In this document: positions 54,538 through 63,412 of the stretch, one piece after another
Layout: each line of letters opens with the position of its first letter
Numbering within the stretch: position 1 is the first letter of the stretch
Assembly (NCBI GenBank): GCA_016702555.1
Contig: JADJDV010000001.1
Location: forward strand, 99,341 to 163,340
Origin: Burkholderiales bacterium
GTDB lineage: Bacteria > Pseudomonadota > Gammaproteobacteria > Burkholderiales > Burkholderiaceae_C
DNA: 64,000 nt
Direction: 5' to 3'
The notes under the pieces: generated by a model
The model's input: the letters and a program-made list of their open reading frames with translations, nothing else
Told to the model about the DNA's origin: nothing
Databases searched by the model: none
Translations under genes and position numbers: made by a program

Positions 54538-54951
54538 ATGGCGTTTGAATTCCCGATCCGCATCTACTGGGAAGACACCGACGCCGGTGGCATCGTGTTC
54601 TACGCCAACTATTTGAAGTTCTTCGAGCGCGCCCGCACCGAATGGCTGCGCGCCCGCGGCATCCACCAGCGCACGCTGCGCGAGCAGGCCGGCGGCATGT
54701 TCGTGGTGGCCGATGCCGTGCTGAAATACCTGCGCCCGGCCCGCCTGGACGATGAACTTGTGGTCACCGCCCGGCTCCAAGAGGCCGGCCGGGCCGGCAT
54801 GGTGGTGGCGCAGCAGGCGTTCTTGCTTGGACCTTCAGGCGCTGCGCGCACGCTGCTGTGCGAAGCCAGCATCCGCGCCGGCTGGGTCGATGCCCAAACC
54901 TTGAAGCCCGCGCGCATTCCGTCCGACATCCTGGAAAAACTCGACGCATGA
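54538..54951 (+). CDS. ybgC: Acyl-CoA thioesterase YbgC (Tol-Pal associated)
   Basis: The 137-residue hot-dog-fold thioesterase opens FPIRIYWEDTDAGGIVFYANYLKFFERARTEWLRARG, with the catalytic Asp in the EDTDAGGIVFYANY motif characteristic of YbgC. It hydrolyses short-chain or acyl carrier protein thioesters and commonly heads the tol cluster. Its TGA overlaps the tolQ ATG. GTC GATG start ATG is at 54538 with no strong ribosome-binding site visible. Confidence 0.93.
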   Translation: MAFEFPIRIYWEDTDAGGIVFYANYLKFFERARTEWLRARGIHQRTLREQAGGMFVVADAVLKYLRPARLDDELVVTARLQEAGRAGMVVAQQAFLLGPSGAARTLLCEASIRAGWVDAQTLKPARIPSDILEKLDA

Positions 54952-55661
54952 ATCAGGACCTCTCCATCCTCCACCTGGTGGTCAACGCCAGCTTCATCGT
55001 GCAGCTGGTGATGCTGCTGCTGCTGGTGGGCTCCATCGCCAGCTGGGCCGCCATCTTTCGCAAGCTGCGCGCGCTGAAGAACATCAAGACGCAGAACGAC
55101 GAGTTCGAACGCGAGTTCTGGTCGGGCACCAGCCTGAATGACCTTTACGCCGCGGCGGCGCGCAACGCCAAGCAGGGTGGGCCGATGGAGCGCATCTTCG
55201 CCAGCGGCATGCGCGAATACCAGAAGCTGCGCGAGCGCCGCATCCAGGACGCCGGCACCCTGCTCGACGGCGCGCGCCGCGCCATGCGCGCCAGCTACCA
55301 GCGCGAGCTGGACGCGGCCGAAACCAATCTGTCCTTCCTGGCTTCGGTCGGCTCGGTGAGCCCCTACGTCGGTCTGTTCGGCACGGTGTGGGGCATCATG
55401 CACGCCTTCACCGGCCTGGGCGCGCTGCAGCAGGTCACGCTGGCCACGGTGGCGCCCGGCATCGCCGAGGCGCTGGTGGCCACGGCGCTCGGCCTGTTCG
55501 CCGCCATCCCGGCGGTGGTCGCCTACAACCGCTTTGCGCGCGACCTCGACCGCATCGCCATCAAGCAGGAGACCTTCATCGAGGAGTTCTCCAACATCCT
55601 GCAGCGCAACCTGGGCGTGCAGCAGGCGGCGCCGCAATCCGCCACGCCCGCGGGCTATTGA
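54948..55661 (+). CDS. tolQ: Tol-Pal inner membrane protein TolQ
   Basis: TolQ, with TolR, forms the proton-driven motor that energises TolA. The 237-residue protein has three membrane helices (about 14-36, 132-155, 167-190), a cytoplasmic loop with EREFWSGTSLNDLYAAAARN, and the conserved motor segment FLASVGSVSPYVGLFGTVWGIMHAFTGLGALQQVTLATVAPGIAEALVATALGLFAAIPAVVAYN. Its start overlaps the ybgC stop (ATGA), and tolR starts 2 bases after its stop. Confidence 0.96.
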   Translation: MNQDLSILHLVVNASFIVQLVMLLLLVGSIASWAAIFRKLRALKNIKTQNDEFEREFWSGTSLNDLYAAAARNAKQGGPMERIFASGMREYQKLRERRIQDAGTLLDGARRAMRASYQRELDAAETNLSFLASVGSVSPYVGLFGTVWGIMHAFTGLGALQQVTLATVAPGIAEALVATALGLFAAIPAVVAYNRFARDLDRIAIKQETFIEEFSNILQRNLGVQQAAPQSATPAGY

Positions 55662-55663
55662 CC

Positions 55664-56083
<420 letters not shown>

Positions 56084-56101
56084 GAGAAAGCCTGCACCCG
56101 G

Positions 56102-57232
56102 ATGAACGCCATCACGCTCGAACACCACGAGTTCGCCCCGCCGCCGTCCGGCGGCATGGCGCGCGCGCTGGCGCTCGCGCTGCTGGCGCACCTGCTGCTG
56201 ATCCTGGCGCTGACCTGGGGCCTGAACTGGCAGCGCGACGCGCTGGACGACGCGGTCGAGGCCGAACTGTGGTCGCCCACGGCGCAACAGGCCGCACCGC
56301 GCGCCGCGCCCCCGCCGCCGCCCGAACCGGTGGTCGAGCGCACCCCGCCACCGCCGCCCAAGCCGCGCCCCGCACCGCCACCCGAACCGGTGGTCAAGGC
56401 GCCGCCCCCGCCACCGCCCAAGCCGGCCCTGGACGAGGAGCGCGACGCCGAGATCGCGCTGGCACAGAAGAAGAAACAAGAGGAAGCACGCAAGGCCGCC
56501 GCCGCCAAGCGCGAGGAAGCGCGCCGCCAGGCCGAGCAGGAAAAGCGCGAACTGGCGCAGAAGAAAGCCGCCGAAGAAAAGCAGCGCCAGGCCGAGGAGC
56601 AGCGCAAGCTGGCGGCCGAGAAAAAACGCGCCGACGAAGCCGCGCACAAGCAGGCCGCCGCCGAGGCGCAGAAGAAAGCCGAGGCCAAGCAACGCGCCGA
56701 AGCCGAGGCCGAGCGCAAGGCCGAAGCCCAGGCAAAAGCCAAGGCGGCGGCGGACGCCAAGGCCAAGGCCGCCGCCGAAGCAAAGGCGGCCGCCGAGGCC
56801 AAGGCCGCCGCTGCGCGCGACGCCCGCGAATCCGACGCGCGGCGCAAGGCCGAACTGGCGCGCCTGTCCAAGCTGGCCGGCACCGGCGATGCCGATGGCG
56901 GCAGCGCCGCCGGCAGCGGCAAGGGCACCGGCCGCGCGGGTGGCCCGGACGAGCGCGACGCCGGCCCCTCGGGCAACTACGCCGGCCGCATCCGCGCCGC
57001 CGTGCGCCCCAACATCGTGTTCACCGACGACGTGCCGGGCAACCCGGTAGCCGAGGTGGAAGTGCGCACCGGCCCGACCGGCCAGATCATCAGCCGCCGC
57101 ATCACCAAATCCAGCGGCGTCAGGAGCTGGGACGACGCCGTGCTGCGCGCGCTCGACCGCACAGAAAAGCTGCCCTCGGACAACGGCCGCTACTGGAACC
57201 CGATGCTGATCACCTTCCGGCTGCGCGATTGA
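56102..57232 (+). CDS. tolA: Tol-Pal protein TolA (TonB-like)
   Basis: TolA spans the periplasm to reach TolB and Pal. The 376-residue protein has an N-terminal membrane helix (ARALALALLAHLLLILALTWGLNW, about 20-43), a proline-rich region (about 65-112; APPPPPEPVV repeats), a long Ala/Lys/Glu helix (about 113-265; KKKQEEARKAAAAKREEARRQAEQEKRELAQKK) and a C-terminal TonB-type domain ending DRTEKLPSDNGRYWNPMLITFRLRD. tolB is not next to it; it lies 8 kb away on the other strand. Confidence 0.95.
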   Translation: MNAITLEHHEFAPPPSGGMARALALALLAHLLLILALTWGLNWQRDALDDAVEAELWSPTAQQAAPRAAPPPPPEPVVERTPPPPPKPRPAPPPEPVVKAPPPPPPKPALDEERDAEIALAQKKKQEEARKAAAAKREEARRQAEQEKRELAQKKAAEEKQRQAEEQRKLAAEKKRADEAAHKQAAAEAQKKAEAKQRAEAEAERKAEAQAKAKAAADAKAKAAAEAKAAAEAKAAAARDARESDARRKAELARLSKLAGTGDADGGSAAGSGKGTGRAGGPDERDAGPSGNYAGRIRAAVRPNIVFTDDVPGNPVAEVEVRTGPTGQIISRRITKSSGVRSWDDAVLRALDRTEKLPSDNGRYWNPMLITFRLRD

Positions 57233-57269
57233 GGCTCAGGCGCCGGCCACCAATCCCTGGCGCGACGCC

Positions 57270-60200
57270 CTACTCGTAGACCACCATCGCCCGCCCCTCG
57301 TCGGCCTGCGCGATCCAGCTCGCCAGGGCGGCGTCGCTGGGGAAGAACTGGGCCTCGTCGCCCAGTTGAATCTGCGCCATCACGCCACCCTTCTCGCCGC
57401 GCCGCTCCAGCAGCAGGCGCACCGGCAGGCCGCGCAACAGGTCGCCGTGCTCGGTGGGTTCGACCTGCGGCGGGTATTCGGCCAGCAGGCGCCGCACGTC
57501 GGGCGCCTTGCCGCCGCCCGCGGCCACGCGCAGGAACTTGCCGAAGCGGCAGCGTGCGGTCGGCAAATCCCAGATCTGCGTGATGTTGAGCTGCAGGCCG
57601 CCCGAAAAGCGGTCGGGCATGGCCTTGGCCATGACGACGATGAACTCGTCGTCCTTCAGCAGGTTGCGGTGCTGGTGGATCAGGCCTTCCTCGGCGCGCG
57701 CGTCGATGCTGCCCGACTTGTCGTCGAGCTTGAACAGCGCCAGCTTGCCGCGCTGGCCGTTGATGACGCGGTAGTCGCCCACGATGCCGGCCAGCAACTG
57801 CGGCTCGCGGCTGTCCGACAGGTCGGCGATGGAACGGCGCACGAACTGGCGCACCTCGCGCTCGACCTCGTCGAACAAATGACCCGACAGGTAGAAGCCG
57901 ATCGCCGTTTTTTCCAGCGACAGGCGCTCCTTCACGCCCCAGGGCGTGACGGTGGGCAGCGCGGGCTCTTGCGTGCTGGAGCCGTGGCCGTCGCCACCTA
58001 AGTCGAACAGGCCGCCCTGGTGCGCGTTGGCCTCGCTGGCGGCGGCGAAGTCGAAGGCCAGATCGAGCGCGGCGGCCAGCGCGGCGCGGTTCATCTGCAG
58101 GCTGTCGAAGGCGCCGGCCTTGATCAGCGCCTCCACCGTGCGCTTGTTGATGCGCGTGCGGTCGATGCGGCGGCAGAAGTCAAACAGGCTGGTGAACGGG
58201 CCGCTTTCGCCGCCCCCATTGCCGCCGCCCCGGCCTTCGCGCGCGGCGACGATGGCCTCGATGGCCTGCTGGCCCGTGCCCTTGATGGCGCCCAGGCCGT
58301 AGCGGATGAGCTTGTCGGTGACCGGCTCGAAACGGTAGCCGCCGCGGTTGACGTCGGGTGGCTCAAACGCCATGCCCTCCTTCAGCGCGTCTTCGTACAA
58401 CACCTTGAGCTTGTCGGTGTTGTCCATCTCCACCGTCATGTTGGCGCAGAAGAACTCGGCCGTGTAGTGCACCTTCAGCCAGGCCGTGTGGTAGGCCAGC
58501 AGCGAATAGGCGGCGGCGTGCGACTTGTTGAAGCCATAGCCGGCGAACTTCTCCATCAGGTCGAAGATTTCGTCGGCCTTGCCTTCGCTGATGTCGTTCT
58601 TGGCCGCGCCCTCGCGGAAGATCTGGCGGTGCTCGGCCATCTCTTCGGGCTTTTTCTTGCCCATGGCGCGGCGCAGCAGGTCGGCGCCGCCCAGTGAATA
58701 GCCGCCCAGGATCTGCGCGGTCTGCATCACCTGCTCCTGGTAGACCATGATCCCGTAGGTCTCGCTCAGCATGTCCGCCACCAGCGGATGCGGGTATTCG
58801 ACCGGCTCGCGCCCGTGCTTGCGCGCGACGAAGCTGGGGATCAGGTCCATCGGGCCGGGGCGGTACAGCGCGTTCAGGGCGATCAGGTCTTCCAGCCGCG
58901 TGGGCTTGGCGTCGCGCAGCATGCCTTGCATGCCGCGGCTTTCAAACTGGAACACGGCTTCGGTGCGCCCGTCCTGAAACAGCTTGTAGGTCTTGGCGTC
59001 GTCGAGCGCGATATTTTCAAACGCAAAGCCCGCCTGGCCGGCGTGGCGTTCGATGATCAGCTCTTTGGCAATTTCCAGAATCGTCAGCGTGGCCAGGCCC
59101 AGAAAGTCAAACTTGACCAGGCCCACCGCCTCCACATCGTCCTTGTCGTACTGGCTCACCGCCGAATCGCTGCCGGGTTGCTGGTACAGCGGCGTGAAGT
59201 CGGTCAGCTTGCCGGGCGCGATCAGCACGCCGCCGGCGTGCATGCCGACGTTGCGCGTCAGCCCTTCCAGCTTTTGCGCCAGCGCCAGCAGGGTCTTGAC
59301 CTCGTCTTCCTTCTCCAGCCGCTCGGCCAGGATCGGCTCGACCTTCAGCGCGCCGTCGATCGTGATGTGCTGGCCCGGCTTGTTGGGGATGAGCTTGCTG
59401 ATGCCGTCGCAAAACGTATAGCTCATGTCCAGCACGCGGCCCACGTCGCGGATGGCCGCGCGCGCGGCCATGGTGCCGAAGGTGGCGATCTGGCTGACGG
59501 CGTTCTTGCCGTACTTGTCCTTCACGTAGTCGATCACGCGGTCGCGGTTGGCCTGGCAGAAGTCGATGTCGAAGTCGGGCATCGACACGCGCTCGGGGTT
59601 TAGAAAGCGCTCGAACAGCAGCTGGTATTCCAGCGGATCCAGGTCGGTGATCTTGAGCGCGTACGCCACCAGCGAGCCCGCCCCCGAGCCGCGCCCCGGC
59701 CCCACCGGGCAGCCGTTGGCCTTGGCCCAGTTGATGAAGTCGCCCACGATCAGGAAGTAGCCGGGAAAGCCCATCTTCAGGATGGTGTCGATCTCGAACT
59801 CCAGCCGCTCCAGGTAGCGCGGGCGCTCGGCGTCGCGCCTGGCGGCGTCGGGGTACAGGTGCTGCAGGCGCTCTTCCAGGCCTTCGAGCGAGGTCTGGCG
59901 AAAGTAGCTCTCGACGGTGTGACCGCCCGGCACCGGAAAGTCCGGCAGCTGCGCCTTGCCCAGCACCAGCGTCAGGTTGCAGCGCTTGGCGATCTCCACC
60001 GTGTTGGCCAGGGCCGAGGGCACGTCGGCGAACAGCGCCCGCATCTCGGCGCTGGACTTGAAGTACTGCTCGGTGCTGAAGCGGCGCACGCGGCGCGGGT
60101 TGCCCAGGATCTCGCCCTCGGCGATGCACACGCGCGCCTCATGCGCCTCGTAGTCGTCGGGCGTCGCGAACTGCACCGGGTGCGTGGCCACCACCGGCAG

Positions 60201-60770
60201 CGCCAGGCGCGCCGCCAGATGCACGGCGGCGACCACATGCGCCTCGTCGTCGGCGCGGCCGGCGCGCTGCAACTCCAGGTAGAAGCGGTGCGGAAAGGCC
60301 CCGGCCAGCTGCAGCGCCACTTCACGCGCTGCCGCCTCCTGGCCTTGCAGTAGCGCGGCGCCGAGCGGACCGGCCTGCGCACCCGAGAGCAGGATCAGCC
60401 CATCCGACAGCTCGCGCAGCCAGTCCCACTGCAGCACCGCCTGGGACTTGACCAGCCCGCGCGTCCAGGCGCGCGCCAGCAGCTCCGACAGGTTCAGGTA
60501 GCCCTGCCGGTCCTGCACCAGCAGCAGCACGCGCGAGATCGCCTCGGGATCGGTGCCCAGGCCTTGCAGCAATACCTCGGCGCCGAGGATCGGCTTGACG
60601 CCCTGCGCGCGCGCCGTCTTGTAGAACTTGATGGCGCCGAACAGGTTGCCGAAGTCGGTGAGGGCCAGCGCCGGCTGGCGATCCTTGCCGGCGGCCTTGA
60701 CCAGCTCATCGACACGCAGGGTGCCGTCGACGACTGAAAACTCGCTGTGGATACGCAGGTGGACAAACAT
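57270..60770 (-). CDS. dnaE: DNA polymerase III subunit alpha DnaE
   Basis: DnaE is the replicative polymerase catalytic subunit. The 1166-residue protein has the N-terminal PHP domain (MFVHLRIHSEFSVVDGTLRVDELVKAAG), the polymerase catalytic Asp residues in PDFDIDFCQANRDRVIDYV, GPGRGSGAGSLVAYALKITDLDPLEYQLLFERFLNPERVSMPD, the helix-hairpin-helix region and C-terminal OB domain (LAGIVGDYRVINGQRGKLALFKLDDKSGSIDA). ATG 60770 is chosen over an upstream in-frame start at 60857 by family fit. It is convergent with tolA. Confidence 0.96.
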   Translation of the reverse strand: MFVHLRIHSEFSVVDGTLRVDELVKAAGKDRQPALALTDFGNLFGAIKFYKTARAQGVKPILGAEVLLQGLGTDPEAISRVLLLVQDRQGYLNLSELLARAWTRGLVKSQAVLQWDWLRELSDGLILLSGAQAGPLGAALLQGQEAAAREVALQLAGAFPHRFYLELQRAGRADDEAHVVAAVHLAARLALPVVATHPVQFATPDDYEAHEARVCIAEGEILGNPRRVRRFSTEQYFKSSAEMRALFADVPSALANTVEIAKRCNLTLVLGKAQLPDFPVPGGHTVESYFRQTSLEGLEERLQHLYPDAARRDAERPRYLERLEFEIDTILKMGFPGYFLIVGDFINWAKANGCPVGPGRGSGAGSLVAYALKITDLDPLEYQLLFERFLNPERVSMPDFDIDFCQANRDRVIDYVKDKYGKNAVSQIATFGTMAARAAIRDVGRVLDMSYTFCDGISKLIPNKPGQHITIDGALKVEPILAERLEKEDEVKTLLALAQKLEGLTRNVGMHAGGVLIAPGKLTDFTPLYQQPGSDSAVSQYDKDDVEAVGLVKFDFLGLATLTILEIAKELIIERHAGQAGFAFENIALDDAKTYKLFQDGRTEAVFQFESRGMQGMLRDAKPTRLEDLIALNALYRPGPMDLIPSFVARKHGREPVEYPHPLVADMLSETYGIMVYQEQVMQTAQILGGYSLGGADLLRRAMGKKKPEEMAEHRQIFREGAAKNDISEGKADEIFDLMEKFAGYGFNKSHAAAYSLLAYHTAWLKVHYTAEFFCANMTVEMDNTDKLKVLYEDALKEGMAFEPPDVNRGGYRFEPVTDKLIRYGLGAIKGTGQQAIEAIVAAREGRGGGNGGGESGPFTSLFDFCRRIDRTRINKRTVEALIKAGAFDSLQMNRAALAAALDLAFDFAAASEANAHQGGLFDLGGDGHGSSTQEPALPTVTPWGVKERLSLEKTAIGFYLSGHLFDEVEREVRQFVRRSIADLSDSREPQLLAGIVGDYRVINGQRGKLALFKLDDKSGSIDARAEEGLIHQHRNLLKDDEFIVVMAKAMPDRFSGGLQLNITQIWDLPTARCRFGKFLRVAAGGGKAPDVRRLLAEYPPQVEPTEHGDLLRGLPVRLLLERRGEKGGVMAQIQLGDEAQFFPSDAALASWIAQADEGRAMVVYE

Positions 60771-60875
60771 CGGGAAACAGGCGCTGGGCGCGCTCAAGAA
60801 CAGGCCGTCAAACCGGCACGGCCAAGAATACACCGCAGCGGCGGCACACCTCGCCATCGACCGCGGGTACGCCCC

Positions 60876-61571
60876 TCAATCGCGCAGCACCGCCAGCACT
60901 TCCGAGCGGAATTCGCGCGAGTACAGCACCAGCGCCACCAGCGCCGTGGCCACCATCAGTGCCGTCGGCGAGAAGAACCAGGCCATGGCCGCGAACGAGA
61001 AGTAGTAGGCGCGCAGGCCGTCGTTGAAGGCCTCGGCGGCCGAGGCCACCAGCGCGCCGGCGCGCGCCGCATACGACTTGCGGTCGTAGCGTCCGGCGGC
61101 AAAATCCTCGGCCGGCGGCATCGAGCCGATCACCAGCGCGACGAAGGTGTACTGCCGCATCGACCAGGAAAAGCGGAAGTAGGCGTAGACGAAGATCGCC
61201 ACCATCAGCACGATCTTGAACTCGAACACCAGCATCGGCGTCGGCTGGGCGAACGGGAAGTCGCGCACGAACTCGGCCGCGCGGTCGGTGGTGCCCAGCA
61301 GCGCGAACAGACCGCCAATGATGATGATGGTGGTGGAGCAGAAGAAGGACGGCGTGCTCGACAGGTTCTGCGTGATCATGCCGTCCAGCATGCGCGGCTC
61401 GCGCCAGGTCGCCTGCTCCATCCAGTAGCGGCGGTAGCGGTTGGTGGTGCTCAGCAGCGAGCGCTGCCGCCCGCCCCACAGGCGCGCGAAGACCACGTAG
61501 CCGATCCAGATCGCCAGAAAGGTGCCGAGCGCCAGCCAGTCGAACAGCGGCAGCATGGTGATGATCTTCAT
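60876..61571 (-). CDS. DUF599-family membrane protein
   Basis: The 231-residue protein has four membrane helices (about 9-29, 72-92, 113-132, 195-217) and the DUF599 features RQRSLLSTTNRYRRYWMEQATWREPRMLDGMITQNLSSTPSFFCSTTIIIIGGLFALLG and FKIVLMVAIFVYAYFRFSWSMRQYTFVALVIGSMPPA. Function unknown. It precedes dnaE by ~105 bases on the same strand; the gap probably holds the dnaE promoter. Confidence 0.85.
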   Translation of the reverse strand: MKIITMLPLFDWLALGTFLAIWIGYVVFARLWGGRQRSLLSTTNRYRRYWMEQATWREPRMLDGMITQNLSSTPSFFCSTTIIIIGGLFALLGTTDRAAEFVRDFPFAQPTPMLVFEFKIVLMVAIFVYAYFRFSWSMRQYTFVALVIGSMPPAEDFAAGRYDRKSYAARAGALVASAAEAFNDGLRAYYFSFAAMAWFFSPTALMVATALVALVLYSREFRSEVLAVLRD

Positions 61572-61610
61572 GGCGCGATTATTGGCGCGATCCCGGTGAC
61601 GCAGACGAGG

Positions 61611-61645
61611 CGACGCCCCGCACGGACTGAGCCGGCGGGGCGTCG
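61611..61645 (-). terminator. Hairpin between doxX and the DUF599 gene
   Basis: CGACGCCCCGC and GCGGGGCGTCG form a perfect 11-bp stem with a 13-base loop, 21 bases after the doxX stop on the minus strand. It has no T-run, so a factor-independent terminator is not certain. Confidence 0.4.
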
Positions 61646-61665
61646 CGGCGGGGCCGATCCGGCCA

Positions 61666-62076
61666 TCAGGCCTGGCGGCGGGCGTCCAGGCCCAGGACGC
61701 CGGCGCCGAAGGCGGCCAGGGCCAGCAACCCGCCCGCGATGCCGAGGTTCTTGCTGAACATGAGCTGCTGCATCAGCTGCTGATCGGCCGGCACGCCCCA
61801 GTAGTTGTGGAAGAACAGCGCCGCGGAAAGCGTGAACAAGGCCAGCAGCAGTGCCGCCCAGCGCGTCTTGTAGCCCACCAGCAGGGCGACCCCGGCGCCG
61901 ATCTCGACCACGATGGCGAGCGCGGCCAGCACCTCGGGCATGGGCAGGCCCTTGGAGGCGATGTAGCCGACGGTGCCGCCGAAGCCCGCGCCCAGCTTGC
62001 TGAAGCCGGCGGGGATGAAGACGTAGGCCAGCAGCAGGCGGCCAATCAGCGCGAGGGGGTTTTGCAGTGCGTTCAT
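61666..62076 (-). CDS. DoxX-family membrane protein
   Basis: The 136-residue protein has four membrane helices and the DoxX pattern: NPLALIGRLLLAYVFIPAGFSKLGAGFGGTVGYIASKGLPMPEVLAALAIVVEIGAGVALLVGYKTRWAALLLALFTLSAALFFHNYW and AIKNLGIAGGLLALAAFG-like end (SKNLGIAGGLLALAAFGAG). DoxX proteins are associated with redox and thiosulfate or quinone chemistry; its partner is unknown. It lies downstream of the pirin gene by about 130 bases, a common pairing in proteobacteria. Confidence 0.9.
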   Translation of the reverse strand: MNALQNPLALIGRLLLAYVFIPAGFSKLGAGFGGTVGYIASKGLPMPEVLAALAIVVEIGAGVALLVGYKTRWAALLLALFTLSAALFFHNYWGVPADQQLMQQLMFSKNLGIAGGLLALAAFGAGVLGLDARRQA

Positions 62077-62208
62077 GATTTTTCTTTCAGGGTGAGTGTG
62101 AGAGCAAGAGTGATGGAGAGGAAAGGTTTGGGCTGCCGTACGACGCGCAACAGCCCAGCCGCACCCGCCCCTCGCGGGGTAGGCGCAGCGTGGTCGCGTG
62201 GATTTCGT

Positions 62209-62910
62209 TCAGGCCGCCAGGTCGAACACCAGCACCTCGGCGTCCTTGCCGCCATCGAGGCGGATCCTGTCTTCGGCCTCGATCAGCGCGGCGTCACCGC
62301 CGCCGAGCGGCTGGCCATTCACGCTCAGCTCGCCGCGCACCAGATGCACGTAGGCCTTGCGCTTGGGGTCGATCTTCAGCTCGGCCGCTTCCGCGCCATC
62401 GAACAGGCCGGCGTACAGCGCTGCGTCGGCGTGGATCTTCACCGCACCGGCGTCCGGCCGATTGGCGGCCACCAGACGCAGCCGTCCGCGCTTGTCGGCC
62501 ACCGGCACGGTTTTCTGCTCGTAGCTGGGCTCGATGCCCGTCACGTTGGGCTCGATCCAGATCTGCAGAAAGTGCGTCTGCTCGCCCTCGGCGTGGTTGA
62601 ACTCGCTGTGCATCACGCCGCTGCCGGCGCTCATGCGCTGCACGTCGCCGGGCGGGATGCCCTTGACGTTGCCCATGCTGTCCTTGTGCGCCAACTCGCC
62701 CTGCAGCACGTAGCTGATGATTTCCATGTCGCGGTGGCCGTGCGCACCAAAGCCGGTGCCGGGGGCGATGCGGTCTTCGTTGATGACGCGCAGATTGCCC
62801 CAGCCCATGTGCGCCGGGTCGTAGTAGCCGGCGAACGAGAAACTGTGGAAAGACTTCAGCCAGCCGTGATCGGCGTAGCCGCGGTCGAGTGATTTGCGAA
62901 TCGTGATCAT
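62209..62910 (-). CDS. Pirin-family protein (quercetinase-like bicupin)
   Basis: The 233-residue protein opens MITIRKSLDRGYADHGWLKSFHSFSFAGYYDPAHMGWGNLRVINEDRIAPGTGFGAHGHRDMEIISYVLQGELAHKDSMG. The metal ligands HxHxxxE (HGHRDME) plus a later His (HSEFNHAE) fit a YhhW/pirin cupin. Some relatives oxidise quercetin; redox sensing is another known role. It is divergent from a LysR gene, typical of pirin-LysR pairs, so that regulator probably controlled it before it was disrupted. Confidence 0.92.
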   Translation of the reverse strand: MITIRKSLDRGYADHGWLKSFHSFSFAGYYDPAHMGWGNLRVINEDRIAPGTGFGAHGHRDMEIISYVLQGELAHKDSMGNVKGIPPGDVQRMSAGSGVMHSEFNHAEGEQTHFLQIWIEPNVTGIEPSYEQKTVPVADKRGRLRLVAANRPDAGAVKIHADAALYAGLFDGAEAAELKIDPKRKAYVHLVRGELSVNGQPLGGGDAALIEAEDRIRLDGGKDAEVLVFDLAA

Positions 62911-63006
62911 GTCGTGCTCCTTGAATGACCTGTACTTTAGGCCGCGAAGCCGGGTTTGAAACCGCATGGTTTTGATGGCATCATTCAAAAATATTGATGG
63001 TCAAAC

Positions 63007-63357
63007 ATGCACCGGTCTGCCGACGTCCTGACGCCCGATGCCTTCCGCATCCTGAACGCGATCGCCCGCGCCGGCAGCTTCGCCGGCGCCGCACGCGCAC
63101 TCGGCATGGTGCCCAGCGCGCTGACCTACCGCGTGCGCCAGATCGAGGACGCGCTCGACGTGCTGCTGTTCGACCGCAGTTCGCGCCAGGCGCGGCCCAC
63201 CGCCGCCGGCGCCGAGCTGCTGGCCCAGGGCGAGCGGCTGCGCCAGGAAATCGACGCCGTGGTCCACCGCGTCAAGCGCGTGGCCTCGGGCTGGGAACCC
63301 GAGCTGACCATCGCCGCCGACGCCGTGATCTCGCATTCGGCGCTGATGGAGCTGTGC
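63007..63357 (+). pseudogene. LysR-family regulator, cut by an IS3-family element
   Basis: The first 117 codons give an intact winged helix (ADVLTPDAFRILNAIARAGSFAGAARALGMVPSALTYRVRQIEDALDVLLFDRSSRQARPTAAGAELL) and the start of the effector domain (ELTIAADAVISHSALMEL). At 63358 the second IS copy begins and its first bases supply the TGA. The rest of the gene is presumably beyond the right edge of the window, after the element. It is divergent from the pirin gene. Whether the fragment still represses is unknown; without an effector domain it is unlikely to respond to signals. Confidence 0.88.
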
Positions 63358-63412
63358 TGACCTGCCCCCATCCGCCATGCCAATGATTTGGTAGGAGTCC
63401 TGGGTTTGAAGA

